Positions 32,852 through 43,654 of a DNA stretch of 64,000 nucleotides are shown here, one piece after another. The notes under the pieces are model-generated. The model had not been told where the DNA came from. It did not search any database and was given only the letters and a program-made list of their open reading frames with translations. Numbering within the stretch: the stretch's first letter is position 1; each line of letters starts with the position of its first letter. The DNA is from Sclerotiophoma versabilis. Taxonomy: Eukaryota > Ascomycota > Dothideomycetes > Pleosporales > Didymellaceae. The stretch is from NCBI GenBank assembly GCA_012274445.1, contig JAAROD010000029.1:682001-746000 (forward strand). The letters run 5' to 3'. Both the position numbers and the translations under genes were made by a program.

Positions 32852-35431
32852 ATGAGTAACCGACCTGGCTTCTTCTCACTCTTGGCTGAATCTCAGCGGA
32901 GAAAAGACGCCGTAAGGCGGAATTCAGATCGCGAGACTCCAAGAAGAATACCTACCGTCACTGCTCCCAATTCGGAACGCAACGGAACAAACCCACATAC
33001 TAGTGCGAGCGATCAGAGTCGAGCTTCAACTCCTATAGTGACACCTTCGAATCGATCATCTGACGGCATTGATCTGTCTGCAGCTGCTCTTGGCAGCTCT
33101 GACGCTTGGAGATTGTATGATCTGGAAGCTGAACTTAAGTTCCGACGACCCGTGGGACTCACAGATGCCACCGAACAAGCATCTGCAGCGTGTGTCAGGA
33201 TTGCCGAAGCCAATGACTATCTCGATTCCGCAGAAAGCGTATGGGACGAACTTTGCACCGCAAGAGGGCAACTCCAGGAATCGCTCGACAGCGCCATATC
33301 ACCTAATCAACAGCTACGCCTCAAGGCAATTCGCACGCTCGGAAATATCTATGTCCAGCTCGGGGACTATGATGCAGCGCAAATCACACTCCGTTTGCTT
33401 TACCCTTCTCTACCCTTAACACGGAATGCTCTCGGCAGGCTTCAGGCATGGCACGAGATCGATGCTCTACTGGACTACCTGCGATTCTTGACAACAACTG
33501 CGCGAGATCTTGAGCAAGCTGAGAAGGTTGCTAAGCTACTTCCGTGGGCGACGCCAGACGTTCTCCGCACAATGGATCGCAAGTCTCATGCTTTGTTGAG
33601 CTTAATCCAAGCACTGAATGGCGAAGGCCGCCATTCAGAAGCTTTCGGAGCCTTAGAGATATTCGAACTGACATCGTCGTCATCTTCTCTGCTGGAACCG
33701 GATTACTATCTGCAGAAGGCGGTAGCCGCTGCCGGCAAAGGATTGCGGACCGAAGCAGAATCTTTGTTTGTCGACGCATTGGTCTTGAGCTCGTTGGTGG
33801 CCGGAGCCTGGCACTCTCAGACGCTGCAAACGCTCTACCAATTTGGAAAGGCTTTGAGAGCTTGGTGTAAACATGAATCAGCTCTGAAACTTCTCACGTT
33901 GTGTTGTCAAGGGTACTACTATAGGCTGGGACTTTCACATCCTCGTTCAATACAAGCATACAAGGAACTTCAGGCCTGCAAAGGTGCCAGCACCGCGATG
34001 CAGAAGTTGCGTCAATTGGGCCATGTCCAGTACAGCTGCAAAAGGAAGCGGTCGATGGCGTATGAGTATAGCTATCTTGTGACACCAGTCGAGTTGCTGA
34101 AACCAGTAATAGCCATGAATTATAATCGTATCTCGGGCACACTAGAACAGCTCCTCAAGGCTCAAGGCTTGTCCTGTCGTGTCAGGTTCGATGTCAGGCG
34201 AAACCTTGCATGGTGTGCCCTCGAACAGAACAAGCTAAACGTCGCTTCCACCAAGCTCTACGAACTACACCATGCAGTCAACGAAGCCAGCAGCGACACC
34301 GTTGGTGTTGAGGCATACCGTGGAACACTAGCATCCGATGAGGCGATTTGCTCTGCAAAGAGTGCGGAGTTGGGTGCGGATTTCACGCGCCAACGAAGCA
34401 AGCTAGTTTATCTTGGACTCAAGGACTTTTCCAAAGAGCGAAGCCACCAAGTTAAAGCAATAATCCGCCGCCTGACTAACTATGGTCTCACACATTTCAC
34501 CCGCGATGTGGTCTTTGGTGATCCGCCTCTGATCATTGAAACGAATCGCGAGCGCCTGGGCACAGGGTCATCCGCCATAGTTGACACTGTTCAGATCGGT
34601 GAAATGTTCTACGCTCGCAAGTCGATCAGTTTACCACGCCAAAATCAGCACCATTTACGAGAGGACATTCGAAAAGAGATTACGATTACACACGCTTTAG
34701 ACCATCCACATGTTGTTCGAGTCTTACTGACCTACGAAGAGACCAAACACTTCAGCATTATCATGCATCCTTTGGCTGATTGTGATCTAGAATCATACCT
34801 TGCCAATAACAGATGCGATACCATGCAAGAGAGACGCCTGATCTGGAAGTGGATGGCTTGTCTCGTTAATACGCTGGCCTTCATCCACTCAAAAGACATC
34901 CGCCACAAGGACATCAAGCCGCGAAACGTCCTTGTAAAAGGAGAAAAAGTCTATTTTACAGACTTTGGATCTGGCCACATGTTTGAGGACAGTGGCAACA
35001 GTACCACAGATGGGTTATCTTATGGACACACGAAAGCATACTGCGCTCCAGAAGTTATCAAGAACGCCAATCGAAATCGATCCTCGGACGTCTTCTCGCT
35101 TGGCTGCGTGTTAGCTGAGATGACAGCCTGGAGTAGTGAGATCTCCATGACTGACTACTTTGGTGGGATTCGAGCGAATCGGAACGGTACAGATGCTGTT
35201 CTGTACCACGAATCGATTAGCCATGTCAAACTGTGGTTCGAGAAAGAGCCGCGGCTTACGCAACGATCAAAAGACATGCACTCAGGAGTACTGAGGCATA
35301 TGATTCGCAAAAATCCTGACGCGCGATGTACGATCGTAGAGATTAGCCGCGCTATCAAAAAAACTGTATCATCTGGGGAATGTGTGAAATGTAACATTGA
35401 TTTATGGGTTCCAGATAGTACTGCGGAATAA
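32852..35431 (+). CDS. Helical-repeat (TPR-like) protein kinase with HKD catalytic loop
   Basis: This intronless gene encodes 859 residues from MSNRPGFFSLL. Residues 1-75 are polar and disordered. About residues 90-470 are helical with TPR-like repeats (IRTLGNIYVQLGDYDAAQI, LQTLYQFGKALRAW). The kinase domain covers about 560-840: glycine loop LGTGSSAIV, lysine in YARKSI, catalytic loop IRHKDIKPRNVLV (HKD instead of HRD), DFG in FTDFGSG, and APE in AYCAPEV. All catalytic residues are present, so an active Ser/Thr kinase is likely. The architecture resembles uncharacterised fungal kinases with N-terminal repeat sensors; ligand and substrate are unknown. Its stop codon is 45 bp from that of the convergent F-box-like gene. 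Confidence 0.82.
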   Translation: MSNRPGFFSLLAESQRRKDAVRRNSDRETPRRIPTVTAPNSERNGTNPHTSASDQSRASTPIVTPSNRSSDGIDLSAAALGSSDAWRLYDLEAELKFRRPVGLTDATEQASAACVRIAEANDYLDSAESVWDELCTARGQLQESLDSAISPNQQLRLKAIRTLGNIYVQLGDYDAAQITLRLLYPSLPLTRNALGRLQAWHEIDALLDYLRFLTTTARDLEQAEKVAKLLPWATPDVLRTMDRKSHALLSLIQALNGEGRHSEAFGALEIFELTSSSSSLLEPDYYLQKAVAAAGKGLRTEAESLFVDALVLSSLVAGAWHSQTLQTLYQFGKALRAWCKHESALKLLTLCCQGYYYRLGLSHPRSIQAYKELQACKGASTAMQKLRQLGHVQYSCKRKRSMAYEYSYLVTPVELLKPVIAMNYNRISGTLEQLLKAQGLSCRVRFDVRRNLAWCALEQNKLNVASTKLYELHHAVNEASSDTVGVEAYRGTLASDEAICSAKSAELGADFTRQRSKLVYLGLKDFSKERSHQVKAIIRRLTNYGLTHFTRDVVFGDPPLIIETNRERLGTGSSAIVDTVQIGEMFYARKSISLPRQNQHHLREDIRKEITITHALDHPHVVRVLLTYEETKHFSIIMHPLADCDLESYLANNRCDTMQERRLIWKWMACLVNTLAFIHSKDIRHKDIKPRNVLVKGEKVYFTDFGSGHMFEDSGNSTTDGLSYGHTKAYCAPEVIKNANRNRSSDVFSLGCVLAEMTAWSSEISMTDYFGGIRANRNGTDAVLYHESISHVKLWFEKEPRLTQRSKDMHSGVLRHMIRKNPDARCTIVEISRAIKKTVSSGECVKCNIDLWVPDSTAE

Positions 35432-35476
35432 GAAACAAGAGGCCACATACCGTCGAATTGCCTCGTTTTGTATCTA

Positions 35477-37030
35477 TCAATGATGGTATGATGCTCCCAG
35501 CACGAGAGACATAACGCAAGGCTCGTCACAGTGGCAAGAAGGAGGGAAGAAATCATTCTGGAGGCCTTGAGGGTACTCTCCCGCCACAGTGTCATCTTTG
35601 ATCTTTGACAAGAGTTCCACCGCTTGTTCCCTCTCATCAGGTACTTCTATCCCTCCACCGTCGTCGGAGTATAAATCCTCGAGCTCAGTCCTGGTGAATT
35701 TGAGAGCATTGATTGCCTCCGACCTCCTTTCCAGAAATAGCTGCCTCTCTCTTTCGTCGATGAAGTTCCGAATCGCTACCTTAGAGTATGAAGCCAAGAC
35801 TTCTGCAGTGCGCTCGTAGATTACCCTGTGCAATCTTCTGGGACAAGGCGACTCCTCGTGGAACAGCTGAGGGCCTCCAGCGTATGGGTTGTCTTTCCAG
35901 CCCTGACACGGACGCAACGGCAGCCTTATGACGATCTCATTGAGTTTGGGTAGGCGCTCGAATACATGGTAGGTCAGTCCTCGAGCCTTATGGTACTGCT
36001 GAAAGCCTCCAGCCTTCACTTCAAAGAAGCGCATGAAGGACAGGAAGTCCATGCTGAGACTGATTTTTTGGATGCCATGGCGGAGAGTGGCATACTGCTT
36101 GAGTTTTGGGTAGATTAGCGGAAAGCGGCGGTAGCATTTCGACAGAGCCTCCTCTGTGGAGGTTGTCGGCACACTGTCAGGCTCAATCATTTGGTAGTAG
36201 TCTCCAAGACGGTTGATGCGTTCCGCAAAAGATTGGTGTGAAGATACCGTAATGCACAGGCCTTTCGAATGAGTCAAGCTGCTGCCGCCATTCATGCAGA
36301 GGCGCAGTGTTATAGCCCTCACTTGATGGGAGACGTAGAGAAGCTGATACCAATCGCCGAGTTGGTCAACAATTTCGAAGGGTCCCGGCTTTTGGATCCT
36401 GCGATTGTTCTTGTAACGCTGTTTATAGCGCGCGAGTTTCTCACTGTAGATGGCAAAGGTGTGCGGTTGATGCATACAATACTCAACGATCCGCTCCTTG
36501 AGCTCAGTAGGAAGCCCGGCCCAGTTCAAGCTCTTGCCATTGTGTAACCACCAGCGCCATAAGGTATCTTGCCGAAGTGGGGCTTCAGTGATAGAAAAAT
36601 TCGAGCCCAAGAAGTGTTCGAGAGTCTCCATACCCTGGTCTTGCGAGATGATAGTGCGTTTCCATGATCCTATCTTCGAATGGTGCAGGTGCAACGTGGT
36701 ACGACATTTGACTGGGACATTGATGCGGCCCTCAACGCGGTTTCCATGAAATAGAACATCGATAGGCGTTATTGAGGCATTGGTTTTGATCTGTTCGCTG
36801 ATAGGGTACGTGCTACCAATCTGATGCACCTTAATCTCAAGTTGAAAGCGTGCGGGAGATTGATGCTGGTATTGGCGGACTACTTCGCGGATGTGGTCCA
36901 TCGAAGCATGTTCGTCGGCACTCGTCATTAGTTCGGCTGGTTCACCGGTATTGGTGTCACAGAATGCCTCGAGCATATGGGTTTGAACTATGTGCCTACG
37001 GGATCCGTAGGATGCTGTTACTGGAGACAT
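35477..37030 (-). CDS. F-box-like hypothetical protein
   Basis: This intronless frame encodes 517 residues. The middle contains LNWAGLPTELKERIVEYCMH, an F-box-like start resembling those of many fungal hypothetical proteins, followed by LLYVSHQVRAITLRLCMN. The N-terminal 150 residues (FQLEIKVHQIGSTYPI, CRTTLHLHHSKIGSW) look like a folded beta-rich domain I do not recognise. The C-terminal part is charged and helical (RNFIDERERQLFLERRSEA). Function is unknown. It is tail-to-tail with the kinase gene. Confidence 0.75.
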   Translation of the reverse strand: MSPVTASYGSRRHIVQTHMLEAFCDTNTGEPAELMTSADEHASMDHIREVVRQYQHQSPARFQLEIKVHQIGSTYPISEQIKTNASITPIDVLFHGNRVEGRINVPVKCRTTLHLHHSKIGSWKRTIISQDQGMETLEHFLGSNFSITEAPLRQDTLWRWWLHNGKSLNWAGLPTELKERIVEYCMHQPHTFAIYSEKLARYKQRYKNNRRIQKPGPFEIVDQLGDWYQLLYVSHQVRAITLRLCMNGGSSLTHSKGLCITVSSHQSFAERINRLGDYYQMIEPDSVPTTSTEEALSKCYRRFPLIYPKLKQYATLRHGIQKISLSMDFLSFMRFFEVKAGGFQQYHKARGLTYHVFERLPKLNEIVIRLPLRPCQGWKDNPYAGGPQLFHEESPCPRRLHRVIYERTAEVLASYSKVAIRNFIDERERQLFLERRSEAINALKFTRTELEDLYSDDGGGIEVPDEREQAVELLSKIKDDTVAGEYPQGLQNDFFPPSCHCDEPCVMSLVLGASYHH

Positions 37031-37736
37031 GTTGTTAGGATATCAGTTAGAGAGCAGTGTAGGAGAAAACACTAAGTGAGTAGTGACTCATGTACCAAAA
37101 GTATCCGCCCGGACTGTTCTTGGTTGCCTGAAACTTTAATCAGAGTAAGTGGGAGATCTGAGTGATAGGCTACAGAGTCAAGTAAAGCTACTGATGCGGT
37201 GAGATCATTCAGTGAACTGTACGGTTTTTATATAAGGATAGCCAGATCCATGATATTGAGAACTGAGTAAGACCTATGAAATGCTTTTGTGTTACAATCA
37301 AAGAGAGCCTCCAGATCTTCTTATGACACAAATGAATTCTTTCTTGCATGGTGACCAATTAGGTATTACCATGCATGCGCGACTCGAGGTGGTTTGTTGA
37401 AGAAGCTGTGAATAGCTCTCTGGTGCCTATAAAACAAATCGTGATGAACTCTTGCACTAGGATACATATTTTCGAGAACTGAGTTCTTAGACAGTCGCAT
37501 GACGCTTGCCTGAGTTCGTGTTGAAGCACTGCATGAAGCTGCACTTTCTTGTCGATGCGCCAAGCCCGCCTTCCCCAATCGAGACGGCGTCGCGCTCCAG
37601 CCAATGGTCTTCCACACCACCCAACTGCACCTTCACATCAACACGACAGTACAATTACGCCGATATTGCCCAGTAGATCAGGAAAAGCCGGCAAATCAGT
37701 GGAATTTAGACGTTGGGTAAATATTGAAACAGCAGG
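37031..37736. other. Intergenic region between divergent F-box-like and med8 genes
   Basis: This 706 bp region is the divergent promoter of the F-box-like gene and med8. It is AT-rich in its first half, with TTTATATAAG near 37228. Minus-strand ORFs at 37359-37620 lack coding character. Confidence 0.5.
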
Positions 37737-38880
37737 ATGAACCAAAACTTCGTTGGACAGCCCAATGCAGAAGAGATAAGAGCAATGGAAGGGCTGCGGC
37801 GTGGGCTAGTACCCATGGTCGCAGCCATGGACAAGCTGAGGCGCGACATGGATATAGCAGCGTCACGGGGAACTGCTGTAGACTGGTAAGTGGCAGTTTC
37901 GATGCATCTTTGACGTTGAATAGTCCTTGTCCTCAACCTCGCTTTCGTATCTGCTGTATACTTTTCTTGCTTTAGTTTTGCAGTCTGCCATTCTTTGTTT
38001 TTTTTTGCATCAAGATCCCTCAAAATCTCTCGTTGCTCTTCCGAAATTTCACTTCATACTGATTCTTAGCAGGCCCCAAATTCAGCGCACAACTACAGCC
38101 GTAAATTCCTACATCGCTGCACTCAACACTTTCATCAATGGCGGCCGCAGACACACCATGGAAAGCAGGAAGACCGACGCCGGAAAGGTCCTTAAAAATA
38201 AGCAAGGAAACGACGAAGTAAGATACAACGATATCACAATTCCACCACAAGCAGACACCCTCCGGAATCTACATCCCTTCCCAATTGCGCCCTTCCCCGG
38301 CACCAACGACCACCTTGCCGGCCTAAGCCAAGCTTTGCTGCGGAAACGTCTGGAGCCTACAGAAGAAAAATGGGTCGAGGACCGGCTATCCAAAGCCTTA
38401 GAATTTGCGTACGTACCGCCAGAATGGGGTATTGAACCTCGCAAGCCGGCCGAGAAGGAAGACAAAGACAGCGATAATGAAGCCGATGCCAATCAGCCAA
38501 GCACAGCGGTGAACAGGTTCAGCAAGCGCGCGAAAGGCACTCTGACTGAAGAGCAGCTCGTGCAGCGCTGGAACTCGGCACACATGTGGTTCTTCAACCC
38601 ACCGCAGACATCGTTTGATGATGGGGAGGAGTACGCTTCGGGCGAGGAAGGCGAAGAGGGTGATGACGAGGAGGGAGAGGAGTTTGAGGATGCGATGAAT
38701 ACGCCTGCTGCAGATGCTTCGGCGCAGGCAGCGCAGGAAGAGGATGTCAAACCGGCTGCGCCACCTGCGCCGGTTGTTATGATTCAGGAAGCGGAGCCGC
38801 CGGTGCATAAGCCGGTACCTGGGATGCCGGTGCTGGATTTGGGTGTCATTCAGAAGTTTATAACGACAGGACAGTTATAA
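37737..38880 (+). CDS. med8: Mediator complex subunit 8
   Basis: Exons 37737-37885 and 38073-38880 encode 318 residues. The N-terminal helices EEIRAMEGLRRGLVPMVAAM and MDKLRRDMDIAAS join across the intron to VDWPQIQRTTTAVNSYI. NLHPFPIAPFPG followed by LLRKRLEPTEEKWVEDR is the Med8 signature. The tail is acidic and ends in VPGMPVLDLGVIQKFITTG, a conserved-looking C-terminal helix. Med8 belongs to the Mediator head module and bridges activators to RNA polymerase II. The 187 bp intron is three to four times the local norm but the join restores conserved sequence. Confidence 0.9.
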
Positions 38881-39075
38881 GAACGCCGACACAGTATCAT
38901 TGAGATACAAAAGTGTCTGTTAGAGGATGTTGTGCTAAGTCAGCGCTCGCATTAAGCGTTGCAAGAAAACGAATTTGTCAAAGCTCAGTAATGCACGTAT
39001 CATCTCGTTATGCATTGCATGTATCGGGTATATAACTTTTGTACCTACTGACATCAAATCGTGGTCTCACGAAGT

Positions 39076-39876
39076 TCATTCCGGCTTGAGTGCATATATC
39101 CGTACAGGATACAGTTCCTTCGGCATCCCTCTTTGCAGCTCGGTTGCAACAATCTTCAACTTCGCGTCCTTGAACAGCTTCCTGAACTTCTCATCGCTCC
39201 TTGTGACACTCGAGTCCTCCTCATCATAGATGTCCTTATGCCTGATGTCCGTTGACAGGTTCTCCTTGACCACTATCCACGCCTCCGCCTTCTCTCCGTC
39301 ATCGCCAGGCTTGACAAGCCCCTCTTTGCACCGTTCCAGATAGGTGACCAACTGCGCGTCTGTCAGATGCCCCAGGCACCACTGGTTCCATATTAAGTTG
39401 TAGGCGCCAGATGCAGGTGTCCAGTCTTGCAGACCACGGTTTATCACCTCACCCACTTGTCCACGCCCTGTGTTGTCTCCTGCAGCATCAGCCTCTGTGT
39501 TCTCCAGTTCCTTGACAAGCTCATCCGTAAACTTCTTCACCGGCTCTACGATATCCACTCTCCGTCCCACCCCCAACAACAGCCCCTTTGTTATCCGCCC
39601 AATCCCTGCACCACAATCTGCTACCCTTTGCAGAGGCGGCAGTGACTGTTTTGTGGAAGGGGCTTGCCCTGCTTGTGCGCGGCGCAGTTTCGTGAGGAAG
39701 TTCGAGGAGCCTTGCAGGTCGATGCGTGAGGTCTGAGGGAAGCCGCCCAGCATGCCGTTGTTATCTGAAGTCACGCTTTCCCAGTACGCGAGCGAGGCCG
39801 AGACATTAATCGAGGCATCGGGATGCTCGGGGTCGTGCGATATGAGGGGAGGATCGGAGTCCATGCCTAGAGCCAT
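39076..39876 (-). CDS. tae1: Alpha-N-terminal protein methyltransferase 1 (Tae1/NTMT1-like)
   Basis: This intronless frame encodes 266 residues. The SAM-binding motif is VADCGAGIGRITKGLL, followed by DIVEPVKKF. YNLIWNQWCLGHLTD and AWIVVKENL are diagnostic of N-terminal methyltransferases that recognise X-Pro-Lys starts on ribosomal proteins Rpl12 and Rps25. The family's N-terminal motif appears as YWESVTSDNNGMLGGF. The protein is cytosolic. A second ATG at codon 5 is an alternative start. It is convergent with med8, 195 bp between stops. Confidence 0.94.
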   Translation of the reverse strand: MALGMDSDPPLISHDPEHPDASINVSASLAYWESVTSDNNGMLGGFPQTSRIDLQGSSNFLTKLRRAQAGQAPSTKQSLPPLQRVADCGAGIGRITKGLLLGVGRRVDIVEPVKKFTDELVKELENTEADAAGDNTGRGQVGEVINRGLQDWTPASGAYNLIWNQWCLGHLTDAQLVTYLERCKEGLVKPGDDGEKAEAWIVVKENLSTDIRHKDIYDEEDSSVTRSDEKFRKLFKDAKLKIVATELQRGMPKELYPVRIYALKPE

Positions 39877-40402
39877 AACTGTGAGGTGCGGGTGGGTGTT
39901 GCGATTTCTTGGAGGATGTACGTCGAGGTATCGAATGCGTCTTTGTCGATCGTGACGAGGTGTAAGAATATCAAAGAGTGTCAGTGATGTTGTATCAACC
40001 TGTTCGTGAAGGCACTGAAGATCAGCAGACTGTTAGCGCGTTCGTCAATCATGCACATGCAGACGCGTCGAGCTTGAGGTGGGGTAGCTTTGGAGCACCC
40101 CAAGACTGCAGCAGAAGCCCGCCCGCGCGCTCCGATCAGTAGTCTACTGTTACGACTAGACAGCTGGAAAAGGGCAAAGATGTACGCAGCTGGCAGATGC
40201 CTGATTAAGAACACATACAAAGCCCGTGGGAACGCGTCTTTGGCGTGTAAACGTGTGGAGTGCCGATCCAAAAAGGCAGTTGCATGCGGGATATCCTTCG
40301 CGCGGGGCCCACCCCCCATTCAAGCTGCCCACGCCTGCATTGGCAGCTGCACGCCATTGGTACTGTGTAGATAACCAGCTGTCTCCTCTGCTGGCCGGAG
40401 CG
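39877..40402. promoter_or_regulatory. Divergent promoter of tae1 and the aldehyde dehydrogenase gene
   Basis: This 526 bp interval lies between divergent starts. A GCGGGG hexamer at 40302-40307 fits the CreA/Mig1 carbon-repressor consensus (SYGGRG), next to a run of C. This is plausible for a dehydrogenase promoter but rests on one short match. Confidence 0.4.
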
Positions 40403-42196
40403 ATGTCTTGTCTTTACACCTCACTTTTCAGAGCTTCACCGCGAAGAATCCCCCCAGCTTTCCCTCACACTTCCACTTCAACTTCAAGAGCTATCCGATT
40501 GAACCGAGGTACCTTTCCAAGGTACTACACAGCTGGCAGCAACATGTCCGACCTTTTCGTCGAGCTTACGGCGCCAAACGGCCACAAATACAAGCAGCCT
40601 CGGGGTCTGTTCATCAACAACGAGTTTGTCAAGTCAAAATCTGGCGAGACCATCACCTCGATAAACCCAAGGTACGTACCTATACATACAGAACCCAATG
40701 ATACGGAACTGACTGTTTTTCACAGTGACGAGAGCGAGATTGTCTCGGTCTACGCAGCCAGTGAAGAAGATGTCAACGACGCAGTAGCAGCAGCACGTAA
40801 GGCATTCAAGAGCTCGGAATGGCGCGATATGGACACAAATGCCCGTGCAGACATACTCTTCAAGTTTGCGCAATTGATCGAGCAGCACAGAGAGACATTG
40901 GCCACAATTGAGACTTGGGATAACGGCAAGCCATACCAAGTTTCCTTTAACGACGATCTAGGAGAGGTCATTGGTACAATCAAGTACTACGCAGGTTATG
41001 CAAACAAGATTCATGGCCAGGTCATCGACACATCACCTGCGAAACTGGCCTATACACTGCGAGAACCCCTTGGTGTATGTGGGCAGATCATTCCGTAAGT
41101 GTGTGTTTCCTCACAATGGACTCGTGTTGATTCTCGACAGATGGAATTTTCCTCTTGCAATGGCTGCCTGGAAACTCGGACCTGCACTTTGCACAGGTAA
41201 CACAGTCGTTTTGAAGGCCGCCGAGCAGACACCACTCTCCATCCTCTACCTTGGAACACTTGTCAAGGAGGCTGGCTTCCCACCAGGTGTGATCAACTTC
41301 ATCAACGGAGAAGGCAGGAAGGCCGGTGCAGCTCTCGCTCAACACCCTGACGTAGCCAAGATCGCCTTCACCGGATCGACAGCTACTGGCAAGGAGATCA
41401 TGAAGATGGCTGCTGGGACTATGAAGAATATCACACTGGAGACTGGTGGAAAGTCACCTCTGCTCGTCTTCGACGATGCGGACCTTGATCAGGCGGTCAA
41501 GTGGTCGCACGTCGGTATCATGTGCGTAGCATCTATGCTCTCATAAAGTTTCTGCTCACCATCTCTAGGTACAATCAGGGTCAAGTCTGTACAGCAACAT
41601 CAAGGATATTGGTACAGGATGGCATTTACGACAAGTTTATCTCTGCATTCAAAGACTATGTCGCAAAAACATCTGTCGTCGGAGACCCATTCAAAGACGA
41701 TACTTTCCAGGGCCCTCAAGTCACAAAGGCACAATATGAGCGTGTTCTGTCCTACATCGAGGCCGGCAAGTCCGAGGGCGCAACTCTTGTATCTGGAGGA
41801 AAGGCCTACAAGGACGTTGGCGGCAAAGGTTTCTTCATTGAGCCTACCATTTTCTCGGATGTCAAGGACAACCACAAGATCTACCGTGAAGAAGTCTTCG
41901 GACCTTTCGTTGCCATCAGCTCATTCAAAACCGAGGAAGAGGCCGTTGAGCGCGCCAACGACACCACCTATGGTCTAGGAGCTGCACTCTTCACCGAGAA
42001 CATCACCAAGGCACACCGTGTCGCCAGAGCGATCGAGGCCGGCATGGTATGGATCAACTCGAGTAATGACTCTGATATCCGAATTCCTTTTGGAGGCGTG
42101 AAGCAATCTGGCATCGGGAGAGAGCTTGGTGAGGCCGGACTTGAGGCCTACACCAATAAGAAAGCTATCCATGTCAACCTGGGTACAAGGTTGTAA
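40403..42196 (+). CDS. Aldehyde dehydrogenase (NAD(P)+), probably with mitochondrial targeting sequence
   Basis: Exons 40403-40671, 40726-41094, 41141-41521 and 41569-42196 encode 548 residues. The first 47 residues contain several Arg and many Ser/Thr but no acidic residue and end in YYTAGSN, typical of a mitochondrial presequence; a second ATG at 40544 gives MSDLFVELTAPNG, the start expected for a cytosolic form. Catalytic features are WNFPLAMAAWKLGPAL, FTGSTATGKEI, the Glu in LETGGKSPL, the nucleophile Cys in YNQGQVCTATSR, and EEVFGPF. The enzyme oxidises acetaldehyde or related aldehydes. The first intron is 54 bp without a stop, so retention would add 18 residues. Confidence 0.93.
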
Positions 42197-43654
42197 GGAA
42201 TGCTGTACGAAAAGATACATGTCATCACCACGTACCCAAGACGGGGTTTTGCTTGGCGCCACGGCTTGGGATGGGTCGGACGACTGCAAGTGTTCAAACA
42301 ATGAGGAGTTTGCCTGTTCCACGGAACGAACACATCTTTTGGTGAATACGAGATTTTGGTGTTACTGATGAGGATGGTCGAAGTGAAAAATCGCTCATTC
42401 TTGACTTAGCCATTCTACTGAGGCATAATGTCTGCGTGAACTTATTTCCGTCGAAACTCTCCGAATCCGCTCCGAGTCCGCTGATTCAGTGCGACTTGGA
42501 CGTCTGCCATACCCGTCCCGTGTCGTGAGGCTCGTGTGGAGATACAAGGCTGGGAGTGGACCCGGATGATATGGTTGCCCGGAGGCTGGTGAAGCTCCGA
42601 GATGCAGACGCTTGAAATGCCTTTAGGCCTTTGCAAACCATCGCACCGGATGCAGAACGAGTGAGGCTCCGCTGACTAGAGTGATGGCGCAAACCTGGTC
42701 CCAAACCGGTAGCACATGTCATCAGTTGACAGCAAGGACGTGTTCAGACGATGCTTTGGGTGCTCGACAGGCAGGCTAAGCAACCGTTATCTTGGCGCAA
42801 GCCTCTCGTAACCCAAAACGCACAAATCACCAACGGCCTCGTCACTCGCTGCACTCCTCCTGTCCGCAGTGCCCCCCGCTGAACTGTGCTTGTTGTCACC
42901 ACGTTCACTCTAACAGCTGCACCGCTCTCGTGACTGATACCGTTCCTTTGCCTGCGCAACTCTAGACGTCTGGACCGGCGCTAGCTTATGATTTAGGATC
43001 GCTTGCGAAGGCTATTTCATCGGTCCGCTGAGCCCGGCAACGCCCACTCGCCCTCGGCCACCAGTGCGGCGTCATTGCTGGGTCCTTGCGCCTTACTAAG
43101 ACACGCGGCTAGCAGCGTAGCTCTCTATCCCCGCCCTGTCGACTGGAGAGCTTGAGATCATCGCTATCAACCACCAACGCCCACAACCCCAGCCGCATGT
43201 GCACTGCCCGCCCCGCGTGAGCAACTTCCTCATTTCGCTCTCCACGTGCAGGCCATCGCTCTGGATCGCAAACGAGACTACGATTCGCCCCCCGTCGACT
43301 CTCCCAATCTGACCTGGCGCACCCAGCGTCCCGCAAAGCTGATAACGACAGCGCCGACGGAGGCTCGCTTCAAGTCTTTCCTCTCCCGCCTATTCAGGCC
43401 GCCTTAACGCCCGCAGCTTGCATTGTTGAATTACATACACCTGAACAAACACACAAACGCTGCGGTCGCAAACTGCGTCATCACGTCTGCAACTGAAGCT
43501 GGAGAAGGAGCAAGCACCCCTGCCGCCTCGGTCCTGCAAACCCTACCTCCGCCGCTGCTTCCTGCGCAAATACCAGGATCAACACGGTTCCTGACTCACG
43601 CAACCATAACATCCTGCACCTCAGCAACCCATCTCTGGGTGCAGTATCACCAAC
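42197..43654. other. Long intergenic region and ATG-free leader of the Ppz1 gene
   Basis: No gene is recognised in this 1.46 kb stretch. From 43198 to the start codon at 43655 there is no ATG on the plus strand, about 457 bases, and the sequence is C/T/A-rich. A long 5' leader selected against upstream starts is likely. Confidence 0.55.
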
